From positions 2,914,001-2,978,000 of the forward strand of contig NZ_CP077079.1 of NCBI RefSeq assembly GCF_019139815.1: a DNA stretch of 64,000 nucleotides, read 5' to 3'. The notes under the pieces are model-generated. The model made no database searches. It was not told the DNA's origin and worked only from the letters and a program-made list of their open reading frames with translations. Shown here piece after piece: positions 7,994 through 18,782 of this stretch. Both the position numbers and the translations under genes were made by a program. Every line of letters begins with the position of its first letter. The stretch's first letter is position 1. The DNA comes from Pseudomonas asgharzadehiana (GTDB taxonomy: Bacteria > Pseudomonadota > Gammaproteobacteria > Pseudomonadales > Pseudomonadaceae).

Positions 7994-8656
7994 ATGTACG
8001 AGTCTCCCAGTTGGCTGCAGGAGTTGTGGATCGCCCGGGACACCCTCTGGGCGGGGTTTCAAACCAGCATTTATTGTTCGGCGCTGGCGATTATCTTCGG
8101 CACTCTGATCGGTATTTTTGCCGGGCTGGTGCTGACCTACGGCACATTCTGGATGCGTGCGCCGTTTCGTCTTTACGTGGATCTGATCCGTGGCACGCCG
8201 GTGTTTGTGCTGGTGCTGGCCTGTTTCTACATGCTGCCGGCCCTCGGTTGGCAGATCAGCGCATTCCAGGCCGGTGCGGTCGGTCTGACCTTATTCTGTG
8301 GCTCCCACGTCTCGGAAATCGTGCGCGGCGCGCTGCAAGCCATTCCCCGTGGGCAGTTGGAAGCGGGCAAGGCGATTGGCCTGACGTTTCGCCAATCCCT
8401 GGCCTACGTATTGTTGCCCCAGGCGCTGCGCCAGATCCTGCCGACCTGGGTCAATTCCTCCACGGAAATCGTCAAGGCCTCGACCCTGCTCTCGGTGATC
8501 GGCGTGGCCGAGTTGCTGCTGAGCACCCAACAGGTGATCGCGCGCACCTTCATGACCCTGGAGTTCTACCTGTTCGCCGGCTTCATGTTCTTTGTCATCA
8601 ACTACGCCATCGAGTTATTCGGGCGCTACATAGAAAAACGGGTGGCCTTGCCATGA
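7994..8656 (+). CDS. Amino-acid ABC transporter permease 2 (HisQ/GlnP family)
   Basis: A 220-aa permease, the partner of the preceding one. The EAA loop reads [18 protein letters not shown] near residues 113-130. It is preceded by AAGGAGG at 7981-7987 and overlaps the ATPase gene by four bases (ATGA), indicating translational coupling. Confidence 0.92.
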   Translation: MYESPSWLQELWIARDTLWAGFQTSIYCSALAIIFGTLIGIFAGLVLTYGTFWMRAPFRLYVDLIRGTPVFVLVLACFYMLPALGWQISAFQAGAVGLTLFCGSHVSEIVRGALQAIPRGQLEAGKAIGLTFRQSLAYVLLPQALRQILPTWVNSSTEIVKASTLLSVIGVAELLLSTQQVIARTFMTLEFYLFAGFMFFVINYAIELFGRYIEKRVALP

Positions 8657-9435
8657 ACCAACCTCAAACAACCGAGCCGCTGCTGAACATTTGCGGTTTG
8701 CGTAAACAATACGGCGCGGTCGAAGTGCTCAAGGGCGTCGACCTGTCGATGCAGCGCGGCAACGTGGTGACCTTGATCGGCTCCAGCGGCTCGGGCAAGA
8801 CCACGTTGTTGCGTTGCGTCAACCTGCTGGAAGAATTCCAGGGCGGCCGGATCACCCTGGACGGCGAGTCCATCGGCTACAGCGATATCGGTGGCAAGCG
8901 CGTGCGTCACCCGGAGCGCGTGATTGCCCAACACCGTGCGATGACCGGCATGGCGTTCCAGCAGTTCAACCTGTTTCCGCATTTGACCGCGTTGCAAAAC
9001 GTCACCCTGGGCCTGCTCAAGGTCAAAAAAATGGGCAAGGATGAGGCGGTGGCGTTGGCCGAAAAATGGCTGGACCGCGTCGGCTTGCTGGAACGTCGCA
9101 ACCACTTCCCCGGCCAGTTGTCCGGCGGCCAGCAACAGCGGGTGGCGATTGCCCGCGCCATTGCCATGAACCCCAGCCTGATGCTGTTCGACGAAGTCAC
9201 CTCGGCCCTCGACCCGGAATTGGTCGGGGAGGTACTCAGCGTCATCAAGGGGCTGGCGGAAGAGGGCATGACCATGTTGCTGGTTACCCACGAAATGCGT
9301 TTTGCCTATGAAGTTTCAGACAAGATCGTGTTCATGAACCAGGGGCGTATCGAGGAGCAGGGGTCGTCGAAAGACATATTCGAACGGCCGCAGTCGCCGC
9401 GCCTGGCTGAATTTTTGAAGAATATTCGTTTTTAA
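8653..9435 (+). CDS. Amino-acid ABC transporter ATP-binding protein (GlnQ/HisP family)
   Basis: A 260-aa ATPase with Walker [11 protein letters not shown]-loop FQQFNLFPH, signature [14 protein letters not shown] and Walker [15 protein letters not shown]. The ATG at 8653 overlaps the permease stop. It powers uptake by the two permeases and is followed 15 bp later by ridA, so importer and catabolic genes are likely co-transcribed. Confidence 0.95.
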   Translation: MNQPQTTEPLLNICGLRKQYGAVEVLKGVDLSMQRGNVVTLIGSSGSGKTTLLRCVNLLEEFQGGRITLDGESIGYSDIGGKRVRHPERVIAQHRAMTGMAFQQFNLFPHLTALQNVTLGLLKVKKMGKDEAVALAEKWLDRVGLLERRNHFPGQLSGGQQQRVAIARAIAMNPSLMLFDEVTSALDPELVGEVLSVIKGLAEEGMTMLLVTHEMRFAYEVSDKIVFMNQGRIEEQGSSKDIFERPQSPRLAEFLKNIRF

Positions 9436-9450
9436 TCAGGAGCATTTTTT

Positions 9451-9840
9451 ATGAGCATCACTCGTTACGGTGCCGGTAGCACTGCCGGCGGCGGTCAGCC
9501 GCGCCCTTTCGCCCGCGCGGTGGAGGCGGACGGTTGGTTGTACGTCTCAGGTCAGGTGCCTGCGGTGGACGGTGAAATCATCACCGGCGGCATCATCGAA
9601 CAAACCCGGCAGACTATGCGCAATGTGGTAGCGATCCTCGAAGAAGCCGGCTACGAACTCAAGGACGTGGTGCGCGTGGGCGTGTGGCTCGAAGACCCGC
9701 GGGACTTCTGGAGTTTCAACAAGGTGTTCGGCGAATACTTCAGCCCCGAGCACGCCCCGGCGCGGGCCTGTGTGCAGGCCAACATGATGGTCGATTGCAA
9801 GGTCGAGATCGATTGCGTGGCCTACAAGAAAAAGGGCTAA
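9451..9840 (+). CDS. ridA: RidA/YjgF/YER057c/UK114-family enamine/imine deaminase
   Basis: A 129-aa RidA-family protein. RidA hydrolyses reactive enamine/imine intermediates such as 2-aminoacrylate released by PLP-dependent dehydratases. The C-terminal PARACVQANMM segment holds the family's conserved Arg, and VEIDCVAY follows. AGGAG lies 10 bases before the ATG. Its place in an operon with a fold-III PLP enzyme suggests a pathway-dedicated copy that clears the enamine or imine released by that enzyme. Confidence 0.88.
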   Translation: MSITRYGAGSTAGGGQPRPFARAVEADGWLYVSGQVPAVDGEIITGGIIEQTRQTMRNVVAILEEAGYELKDVVRVGVWLEDPRDFWSFNKVFGEYFSPEHAPARACVQANMMVDCKVEIDCVAYKKKG

Positions 9841-9873
9841 ATTGCCCGACTCTTGAAAGCACGGCAAATCAAG

Positions 9874-9961
9874 TGTGGGAGGGGCAAGCCCCCGATGAGG
9901 GGGTGTCAATGAATGCATCTGACACTGACCCACCGCTATCGGGAGCAAGCCCCCTCCCACA
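9874..9961. repeat. REP doublet (REPIN-like inverted pair)
   Basis: The left arm TGTGGGAGGGGCAAGCCCCC and the right arm, which on the minus strand reads TGTGGGAGGGGGCTTGCTCC, face each other across about 45 bases. The same arms recur at 20340-20429 and singly at 3839 and 17980. It lies between ridA and the IclR gene and may form an mRNA-stabilising structure. Confidence 0.85.
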
Positions 9962-10006
9962 GGGTTCACTGTGCAGCACAACCCTTTTACCGGACCGAAA
10001 ACTGTC

Positions 10007-10771
10007 ATGACCGAAGACACCATCAAACGCCGCGCCAAAGGCCTGGACCGTGCATTCGATATCCTCGATTTCCTCAAGGAGATCGGCCAGCCCCTGCGTC
10101 CGAATGATATTGCCAGTGGCATCGGCAGCCCCAAGTCCACCGTCTACGAACTGGTCGCTTCCTTGTTGGAGCGGCGCATCCTGGAAACCGTGGGCAAGGA
10201 CGGCCACGTGTACCTGGGCCGCCAGCTGTACTTTCTCGGCCAGGCGCACTTGCGCCACTTCGACCTGACCCGCGAGGCCGACCACGCCTTGCAGGAAATC
10301 GTCAGCCAAACCCACGAAACCGCGCAGATGTGCCTGCTCAACGGGCGCAAATACACCGTGGCGCTGATGCGCGAAGGTGAGCGGCATTTCCGGATTTCCT
10401 CGGACATCGGCGAAAACGCACCGATTCCGTGGACCGCCTCCGGGCGCCTGTTGCTGGGGCACTTGAGCGACCAGCAGATTGTCGAGCTGATCGACCCCGA
10501 CGATTTCATCCTGCCGGACGGCCAGCGCTTGGCGCTGGACACGTTCCTGGCGCAAATCCGTCAGGCCACCCTCGATGGGTTCTTCTCCTTCGACAGCGTG
10601 GCCGACACCTTTACCCATTGCTTTGCCGCCCCGGTGCGGGACGCGCAGGGCGTCAGCATCGCGACCCTGTGCATTGTCGCGCCACGCGCCGACGCGATTA
10701 AAAATTACAACGACTATCGCCGGGTGTTGATCGACAGCGCCAACAACCTGGCCCGTCGCATCAACGAATAG
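10007..10771 (+). CDS. IclR-family transcriptional regulator
   Basis: A 254-aa regulator with an N-terminal winged helix (GLDRAFDILDFLKEIG... IASGIGSPKSTVYELVASL) and a C-terminal IclR effector domain (about residues 85-250). I used the ATG at 10007 (MTEDTIKRR); an in-frame ATG at 9971 lies closer to the REP doublet. KdgR, an IclR member, senses 2-keto-3-deoxygluconate, which would be the product of the PLP enzyme if the substrate is D-glucosaminate. The likely target is the palindrome at 6379-6394. The gene is 9 bp upstream of the PLP-enzyme gene. Confidence 0.9.
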   Translation: MTEDTIKRRAKGLDRAFDILDFLKEIGQPLRPNDIASGIGSPKSTVYELVASLLERRILETVGKDGHVYLGRQLYFLGQAHLRHFDLTREADHALQEIVSQTHETAQMCLLNGRKYTVALMREGERHFRISSDIGENAPIPWTASGRLLLGHLSDQQIVELIDPDDFILPDGQRLALDTFLAQIRQATLDGFFSFDSVADTFTHCFAAPVRDAQGVSIATLCIVAPRADAIKNYNDYRRVLIDSANNLARRINE

Positions 10772-10780
10772 GAGTTTTCC

Positions 10781-11989
10781 ATGTCCGCCATCAACGCCGT
10801 TGAAAAAGGCGCCGCTACCCTCGGTGCACACCTGGTCCGTGACGTCAGCTTGCCGGCCCTGGTCCTGCATCGCGAGGCGCTGGAGCACAACATCCGTTGG
10901 ATGCAGGATTTTGTCAGCAACAGCGGCGCCCAGTTGGCGCCCCATGGCAAGACCAGCATGATGCCGGCGCTATTCCAGCGCCAACTTGAGGCAGGTGCCT
11001 GGGGTATCACGCTGGCCAACGCGGTACAGACCCGCGCCGCCTATGCCGGTGGTGTGCGTCGTGTATTGATGGCCAACCAACTGGTGGGCGCGCCGAACAT
11101 GGCGTTGATTGCCGAGTTGCTGGCCGACGAGGCGTTTGACTTCCATTGCATGGTCGATCACCCGGACAACGTCGCCGATCTTGGGCGGTTCTTCGCCGCC
11201 CGTGGCCTGCGCCTGAACGTGATGATCGAATACGGTGTGGTCGGCGGCCGTTGCGGTTGCCGCAGTGAACAGCAAGTGCGCGACCTGGCCAAGGCGATCA
11301 AGGCCCAACCGGCCCTGGCCCTCACCGGCATTGAAGGCTATGAAGGGGTGATCCATGGCGAGCACGCCATCAGTGGCATTCGCGACTTCGCCGCGAGCCT
11401 GGTGCGTCTGGCGGTAGACCTGCAAAACAGCGGTTCTTTCGACTTGCCCAAGCCGATCATCACCGCGTCGGGGTCGGCCTGGTACGACCTGATCGCTGAG
11501 TCGTTTGAGCAGCAGAACGCTGCCGGCCGTTTCCTCAGCGTACTGCGCCCCGGCAGTTATGTGGCCCATGACCACGGCATCTACAAAGACGCGCAATGCT
11601 GCGTGCTCGACCGCCGCACTGATCTCAACGAAGGCCTGCGCCCAGCGCTGGAAGTCTGGGCGCATGTGCAATCGTTGCCTGAGCCTGGCTTTGCGGTGAT
11701 CGCCATGGGCAAGCGCGATGTGGCTTACGACGCCGGCTTGCCGGTGCCACTCAAGCGTTACAAGGCCGGGATCGTGCCGGCCGAAGGCGATGATGTCAGC
11801 GCGTGCAAGGTCACGGCGGTGATGGATCAGCACGCGTTCATGGTGGTGGCGCCGGGGGTCGAGTTGCGGGTCGGCGACATTATGTCCTTCGGTACTTCCC
11901 ACCCATGCCTGACGTTCGATAAGTGGCAGGTGGGGTGCCTGGTGGATTCAGAGTTGCGCGTGATCGAAAGCCTGCATACCTGCTTCTAG
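10781..11989 (+). CDS. Fold-type III PLP enzyme of the D-threonine aldolase / D-serine dehydratase family (candidate D-glucosaminate dehydratase)
   Basis: A 402-aa cytosolic PLP enzyme with an N-terminal alanine-racemase-like barrel whose Schiff-base lysine is K57 in QLAPHGKTSM. The C-terminal domain carries FGTSHPC (H374, C376), the metal-binding His-x-Cys pair of D-serine dehydratases. The family removes ammonia from or cleaves D-amino acids. The adjacent RidA, KDG-type kinase and polar-amino-acid importer fit dehydration of D-glucosaminate to 2-keto-3-deoxygluconate plus ammonia; the P. fluorescens enzyme of that activity is, as I recall, a member of this family. D-serine or a general D-amino acid remains possible. 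GGAG lies 8 bases before the ATG. Confidence 0.82.
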   Translation: MSAINAVEKGAATLGAHLVRDVSLPALVLHREALEHNIRWMQDFVSNSGAQLAPHGKTSMMPALFQRQLEAGAWGITLANAVQTRAAYAGGVRRVLMANQLVGAPNMALIAELLADEAFDFHCMVDHPDNVADLGRFFAARGLRLNVMIEYGVVGGRCGCRSEQQVRDLAKAIKAQPALALTGIEGYEGVIHGEHAISGIRDFAASLVRLAVDLQNSGSFDLPKPIITASGSAWYDLIAESFEQQNAAGRFLSVLRPGSYVAHDHGIYKDAQCCVLDRRTDLNEGLRPALEVWAHVQSLPEPGFAVIAMGKRDVAYDAGLPVPLKRYKAGIVPAEGDDVSACKVTAVMDQHAFMVVAPGVELRVGDIMSFGTSHPCLTFDKWQVGCLVDSELRVIESLHTCF

Positions 11990-12034
11990 ACCGAGTCGCG
12001 CAGCGGCCACCCGCCACACCAGAGATCACAAGGC

Positions 12035-12940
12035 ATGAACACAAACCCGCGCATCGCCCTGATCGGCGAATGCATGATCGAACTGCAACACCGCGCCGAC
12101 GGCAGCCTGCAGCAAAGCTTCGGTGGCGACACCCTGAATACGGCGGTGTACCTGCGCCGCGAGCTGGGCGCTATCGGCAGCGTCGACTACGTCACCGCCT
12201 TGGGCGATGACAGTTTCAGCGACGCCATGTGCCGGCAGTGGGCCGACGAGGGCCTGGGGCTGGAAAGGGTCCAGCGCCTGCCTGGGCGGCTGCCCGGTTT
12301 GTACTGCATCCAGACCGATGCCGGCGGCGAACGTAAATTCCTGTACTGGCGCAACGAGGCCGCCGTGCGCGAGTGCTTCACTACGCCTGCGGCTGAACCC
12401 ATTCTGGCGGCGTTACCGGGTTACGACGTGGTGTATTTGAGCGGCATCACCCTGGCGGTAATCGGCGAAGTCGGGCGTGAGCGCTTGCTGCTGGCCTTGA
12501 TTGAGGCCCGTCGGCGCGGTGCCAAGGTGGTGTTCGACAACAATTACCGGCCGCGCTTGTGGGCCAGTGTCGAGGCGGCGCGCGCGGCGTATCGCCCAGT
12601 GCTGGCCGAGGTGGATATCGCCTTGCTGACCGAGGACGACGAGCAGGCGCTGTTTGGTTTTGCCGACAGCGAGCAGGTGTTTGCGGCGTACCCGGAGATT
12701 GCCGAAGTGGTGCTCAAGCGCGGCGCGAATGAATGCCTGATCCGTTGCAATGCCGAGCACTTTGCTGTGCCGGCATTGAAGGTCGAGAGGGTAGTGGATA
12801 CGACGGCGGCGGGGGATTCGTTCAGTGCGGCGTATGTGGCCAGTCGGCTCAAGGGCGGTTCGCCAGCGGAGGCGGCGTTGGCGGGGCATCGGCTGGCGAG
12901 TCGGGTGATTCAGGTGCCGGGGGCGTTGATACCGAGGTGA
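12035..12940 (+). CDS. kdgK: PfkB-family sugar kinase, probable 2-keto-3-deoxygluconate kinase
   Basis: A 301-aa ribokinase-family kinase. The N-terminal substrate motif GGDTLNTAVYLRRELG, DNNYRPRLW in mid-protein and the C-terminal signature DTTAAGDSFSAAYVASRL (catalytic Asp in AAGD) match KDG kinases. It would phosphorylate KDG to KDPG for the Entner-Doudoroff aldolase. It ends the operon. A short stem (GCCGCT...AGCGGC, 12943-12963) follows but is a weak terminator. Confidence 0.82.
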   Translation: MNTNPRIALIGECMIELQHRADGSLQQSFGGDTLNTAVYLRRELGAIGSVDYVTALGDDSFSDAMCRQWADEGLGLERVQRLPGRLPGLYCIQTDAGGERKFLYWRNEAAVRECFTTPAAEPILAALPGYDVVYLSGITLAVIGEVGRERLLLALIEARRRGAKVVFDNNYRPRLWASVEAARAAYRPVLAEVDIALLTEDDEQALFGFADSEQVFAAYPEIAEVVLKRGANECLIRCNAEHFAVPALKVERVVDTTAAGDSFSAAYVASRLKGGSPAEAALAGHRLASRVIQVPGALIPR

Positions 12941-12979
12941 ATGGCCGCTTGCTCCGATAGCGGCTCTAAAGCCAACCCC

Positions 12980-13255
12980 TCAGTCGCGGTAAAACACCTG
13001 CACCAGGTGATACCCGAACTTGCTCTTGATCGGCCCGTGCACCACTTTGACCGGTTTCTTGAAGATCACCGCATCAATGGCCCCCACCATCTGCCCAGGC
13101 CGCACTTCACCCAAATCCCCGCCGCGCTTGCCGGAGGGGCAGGTGGAGTACTTCTTGGCCAGCACATCAAAGGCTTCACCCTTGGCGATGCGCTGCTTGA
13201 GCTGTTCAGCTTCTTCGCTGGTTTTTACCAGGATGTGACGGGCTTGGGCTTTCAT
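12980..13255 (-). CDS. ppiC: Parvulin-type peptidyl-prolyl cis-trans isomerase (PpiC-like)
   Basis: A 91-aa single parvulin domain (ARHILVKT..., CPSGKRGGDLGEVRPGQMV..., SKFGYHLVQV) with no signal peptide, so a cytosolic folding enzyme. It is convergent with the kinase gene. A second parvulin of the same size lies at 27516-27797. Confidence 0.92.
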   Translation of the reverse strand: MKAQARHILVKTSEEAEQLKQRIAKGEAFDVLAKKYSTCPSGKRGGDLGEVRPGQMVGAIDAVIFKKPVKVVHGPIKSKFGYHLVQVFYRD

Positions 13256-13286
13256 AAGGCTCTACCAGGTAGGCGACGGCGCGCGA

Positions 13287-15836
13287 TTATGCCTGAACTG
13301 AATCATCGGCGTTGATCATGCTGCGGATTTTAGTGGCGAGCAGGTCAATCGAAAACGGCTTGGCCACCATGTCCATGCCGTCTTCCAGGAAGCCCTGGCG
13401 CTCGGCGGCTTTTTCGGCGTAGCCGGTCATGAACAATACCTTGAGGCCAGGTCGACGCTGGCGGGCGATTTCCGCCAGTTGTCGGCCATTCATCCCCGGC
13501 AGACCCACATCGGTCACCAGCAAGTCCACGCGCAGGTCCGACTCCAGCAGTGGCAATGCGGTGCGCGAGTCCGCTGCCTGATGAGCGGTGTAGCCGAGTT
13601 CGTCGAGCACATTCACCACCAGCATGCGCACCGCCGGGTCGTCCTCCACCACCACCACGGCTTCACCGGCCAATGCCACCGGCGCTTCGCCGAGGCTGGC
13701 GGGCAGGCTGCTCTCCAGCGCGGTGCCGTGCAGGCGCGGCAGGTACAGGCGCACGCAGGTGCCCTGGCCCGGTTCGCTCTGGATGGTCACGTGGCCGCCG
13801 GACTGCTGGGCAAAGCCGTAGATCATCGACAGCCCCAGGCCGGTGCCCTGGCCGATGGGTTTGGTGGTGAAGAACGGGTCGAACGCCTTGGCCAGGATCT
13901 TCGGCGCCATGCCACTGCCGTTGTCGCACACGCCGAGCATCACGTAGTCGCCGGCCTTGACCGGTTCGAGGGTGGTGATGTCGGTGCCGTCCAGGTAACT
14001 GTTGGCGGTTTCGATCAGCAGCTCACCGCCATCCGGCATGGCATCGCGGGCGTTGATGACCAGGTTGAGCAGGGCGTTTTCCAATTGGCTGGCATCGGTG
14101 TTGACCGGCCAGATGTCTTGGCCCAGTTGCACCTTGAGCGTGATGTGCGCGCCTTTGGTGCGCTGGAACAGGTCCTCCAGGGACGCTACCAATTGGTTTG
14201 GGTCCAGTGGCTGGCGATCCAGCGACTGGCGCCGCGAGAAGGCCAGCAGGCGGTGGGTGAGGGCGGCTGCGCGATGGGCCGAAGACACGGCGGCATCGGT
14301 AAAACGGCCGATTTCCTCACTGCGCCCGGCGGCGATATAGCGCTGCATCAGGTCGAGGCTGCCGATAATCCCGGTGAGCATGTTGTTGAAGTCGTGGGCA
14401 ATACCGCCTGTGAGCTGGCCCACGGCTTCCATTTTTTGCGCATGGCGCAATGCGTCTTCGGCGCGCTCACGTTCGTACATTTCGTTTTGCAGGCGCTGGT
14501 TGGCTTCGGCCAGCGCCTGGGTGCGCTGGGCCACGCGTTCTTCGAGGTTCTCGTTGAGATGGCGCAGGGCTTCTTCGGTGAGTTTGCGTTCGGTCTCATC
14601 GATCACAAAAATGTAAAAGCCATTGACCGAGCCGTCATTGCTGAAGCGCGGCAGGTACTTCATCAGCGCATGGCGCGGCCGCCCGTCGCGATGAGGGGTG
14701 ACCGTCAGGAAACTGCACGCCTTGCCCTTGAGCGCCGCGGCGATCTTGTCTGCGCGCCCGGCATACACCTCATCGCCCAGCACTTCACGGATGGTCTTGC
14801 CGTACAGCTCCTGAGGCGTCATGCCGTACCACTCGAGATAGGCACTATTGTTCAGACGAAAACGTTGTTCGTGGTCGACGTAACCGATCAGCACCGGCAT
14901 GGCGTTGATGATCAGCTGCAATTCGGTCTGGCTCTGGCGCAGGGCCTGTTCGGTGTTCTTGCGTTCGGTGAGGTCCAGCGCGGCACCTAAAAAGCGCGCC
15001 GGGCGACCGTGGCGGTCCTGGTAGCAACGCCCGCGCGCAAACACCCAGCGCACTTGGCCGTCGGCTTGCAACAGGCGGTATTCCTCGGCGTATTCGGTGC
15101 CGTGGGTGATGCAGTGCTTGATGCTGCGCGCCACCGTGCCACGGTCTTCGGGGTGGACGCCGTGCAGGTAATCGCTGATCGGCAGCAGGCCGGCGTCGCT
15201 GGGGTGAACGCCATGCAGATACGCGAAGTGGGCATCGGCAATAAAGCGGTCTTCGCCGATATCCCAGTCCCAGGTGCCCACGGCGTCGGTGGCCGCCAGG
15301 GCAAGTTGCAGGCGTTGCTCGGTGTTGTGCTGGGCCTTGAGGCTGTCTTCGGAGCGTTGCTGCAGTTCAAGGGTTTTACTGCGACGTTCGTTGGTTTCGA
15401 TGGCGGTGACCAGAATACCCGCCACATCGCCGCTTTCATCGCGAACCGGGCTGTAGGTCAGGTCGAGCCAGATCTCGGTGTCGCGGTGATCGCGTTGCAG
15501 CACAAACCGCTGCTCGCTGAAGGTGCGCACCTGGCCGGTGAGCACGGCCTCGTAGATCGGTGCCGTGAAGCTCTCCAGCTCCGGCCACGTCTGGTGCGCC
15601 GGCTGGCCCATGGCCTCGGGGTGCTTGTTGCCCGCCAGCAAGGCGAAACCATCGTTGTAGAGTTGGATGAGTTGGCTGCCCCACAGCAGGAGCATCGGCA
15701 TCGGCGAGTGGACGACGATGTCCACGGCGGTGCGCAGGCTTTGCGGCCAGTCATTGGCCTCACCGAGCGGGCTTCGTGCCCAGTCCAGCCGTGCAATCAA
15801 CGCAGCGGCTTCGCTAACGGTGGATGTTTCCTTCAT
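13287..15836 (-). CDS. Hybrid sensor histidine kinase with three PAS domains and a C-terminal receiver
   Basis: An 849-aa cytosolic sensor kinase. Three PAS-type regions cover about residues 40-170, 190-315 and 325-445, joined by the usual [10 protein letters not shown] and [10 protein letters not shown] linkers, and are followed by a coiled coil. The kinase core has the phospho-acceptor His in [11 protein letters not shown] and ATP-binding boxes DNGSGMAPK and [11 protein letters not shown]. The receiver ([11 protein letters not shown], phospho-Asp in [10 protein letters not shown], Lys in VAKPFS) takes up the last 120 residues. No membrane segment and no LOV cysteine motif are visible. I used the ATG at 15836 ([10 protein letters not shown]). 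No separate response regulator gene is adjacent, so its output is not evident. Confidence 0.9.
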   Translation of the reverse strand: MKETSTVSEAAALIARLDWARSPLGEANDWPQSLRTAVDIVVHSPMPMLLLWGSQLIQLYNDGFALLAGNKHPEAMGQPAHQTWPELESFTAPIYEAVLTGQVRTFSEQRFVLQRDHRDTEIWLDLTYSPVRDESGDVAGILVTAIETNERRSKTLELQQRSEDSLKAQHNTEQRLQLALAATDAVGTWDWDIGEDRFIADAHFAYLHGVHPSDAGLLPISDYLHGVHPEDRGTVARSIKHCITHGTEYAEEYRLLQADGQVRWVFARGRCYQDRHGRPARFLGAALDLTERKNTEQALRQSQTELQLIINAMPVLIGYVDHEQRFRLNNSAYLEWYGMTPQELYGKTIREVLGDEVYAGRADKIAAALKGKACSFLTVTPHRDGRPRHALMKYLPRFSNDGSVNGFYIFVIDETERKLTEEALRHLNENLEERVAQRTQALAEANQRLQNEMYERERAEDALRHAQKMEAVGQLTGGIAHDFNNMLTGIIGSLDLMQRYIAAGRSEEIGRFTDAAVSSAHRAAALTHRLLAFSRRQSLDRQPLDPNQLVASLEDLFQRTKGAHITLKVQLGQDIWPVNTDASQLENALLNLVINARDAMPDGGELLIETANSYLDGTDITTLEPVKAGDYVMLGVCDNGSGMAPKILAKAFDPFFTTKPIGQGTGLGLSMIYGFAQQSGGHVTIQSEPGQGTCVRLYLPRLHGTALESSLPASLGEAPVALAGEAVVVVEDDPAVRMLVVNVLDELGYTAHQAADSRTALPLLESDLRVDLLVTDVGLPGMNGRQLAEIARQRRPGLKVLFMTGYAEKAAERQGFLEDGMDMVAKPFSIDLLATKIRSMINADDSVQA

Positions 15837-15906
15837 AAAAAGCCCTGAGCGTAACGCTTTGAAAAATGACAACACCCATTATCCCGTGAGTCGGGAATGA
15901 GTGACT

Positions 15907-15936
15907 ACCCCCAAAAAATAGCACGCATTTGGGGGT
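15907..15936 (-). terminator. Terminator-like hairpin after aacS
   Basis: ACCCCCAAA at 15907-15915 pairs perfectly with TTTGGGGGT at 15928-15936. On the minus strand it follows the aacS stop by about 40 bp. It sits between aacS and the sensor-kinase gene and should separate the two transcripts. Confidence 0.6.
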
Positions 15937-15976
15937 TGTCTTCAAAGGAGTGCCGGTGGGCTGAAACCTTTCATCT

Positions 15977-17929
<1,953 letters not shown>

Positions 17930-17979
17930 AAGCGAAGTCTCTTTTCTTGTGCAGGTCTTCCAAGCACTGGAATTCTTAT

Positions 17980-17993
17980 GTGGGAGGGGCGGT
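17980..17993. repeat. Solitary REP half-site between bdhA and aacS
   Basis: TGTGGGAGGGGCGG matches the core of the REP arms elsewhere in the window but has no partner. It occupies part of the 72-bp bdhA-aacS gap. Confidence 0.4.
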
Positions 17994-18001
17994 GTTTGGT
18001 C

Positions 18002-18775
18002 TTATTGGGCCAGCCAACCACCATCGATATTCCACGCGGCCCCACGCACCTGGGCGCCGGCCTCACTGCACAAAAACAACACCAACTCACCCAATTGCGG
18101 CGGCGTCACGAACTCCAGCGACGGCTGCTTTTCGGCCAGCAAATCATGCTGCGCCTGTTGCGGGGCCACGCCCGTGGCGATGCGGTCATCGATCTGCTTC
18201 TGCACCAGCGGCGTCAGCACCCAGCCCGGGCAAATAGCATTACAGGTCACATTGCTGGTGGCCGTCTCCAGGCCTACCACTTTGGTCAGGCCGATCACGC
18301 CATGCTTGGCCGCCACATAGGCGGCCTTGCCCACGGAGCCGACCTGGCCGTGCACCGAGGCAATATTGACGATACGCCCCCAGCCCTTGGCCTTCATGCC
18401 CGGCAGGCTCAAGCGTGTGCTGTGGAACACCGAAGAAAGGTTGATGGCAATGATCGAGTCCCAACGTTCGGCCGGGAAGTCTTCCACGGCGGCCACGTGC
18501 TGGATCCCCGCATTGTTGACCAGGATGTCCACGCCGCCGAATTCGCGCTCGGCGTAGGCGAGCATGTCGGCGATTTGCGCCGGGTCACTGACATCCGCCG
18601 GGTGATGCCCGACCTTGCCGCCAAACGCCTGCACTTGGGCGATCACCGCACTGGCATCGCCGAAGCCGTTGAGAATCAGGTTGGCGCCGGCCTTGGCCAG
18701 GCTGAGGGCGATCCCCAGGCCGATGCCGCTGGTGGAACCGGTGACCAGCGCGGTCTTGCCGTTCAATGTCGTCAT
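18002..18775 (-). CDS. bdhA: D-3-hydroxybutyrate dehydrogenase (SDR)
   Basis: A 257-aa NAD-dependent short-chain dehydrogenase oxidising D-3-hydroxybutyrate to acetoacetate. It has the TGSTSGIGLGIA nucleotide-binding motif, VNNAGIQHV, the catalytic YVAAK (Tyr-x3-Lys), and the C-terminal AAWNIDGGWLAQ end common to bacterial 3-HBDH. The ATG at 18775 has GAGG 7 bases upstream, inside the end of the permease gene, so the two are coupled. Confidence 0.93.
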   Translation of the reverse strand: MTTLNGKTALVTGSTSGIGLGIALSLAKAGANLILNGFGDASAVIAQVQAFGGKVGHHPADVSDPAQIADMLAYAEREFGGVDILVNNAGIQHVAAVEDFPAERWDSIIAINLSSVFHSTRLSLPGMKAKGWGRIVNIASVHGQVGSVGKAAYVAAKHGVIGLTKVVGLETATSNVTCNAICPGWVLTPLVQKQIDDRIATGVAPQQAQHDLLAEKQPSLEFVTPPQLGELVLFLCSEAGAQVRGAAWNIDGGWLAQ

Positions 18776-18782
18776 ACAAACC

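Noticed and set aside
13479..14990. Long plus-strand open frame opposite the sensor kinase
   Set aside because: Antisense to a gene with clear PAS, kinase and receiver motifs; the product is His/Ala/Gln-rich without a domain.
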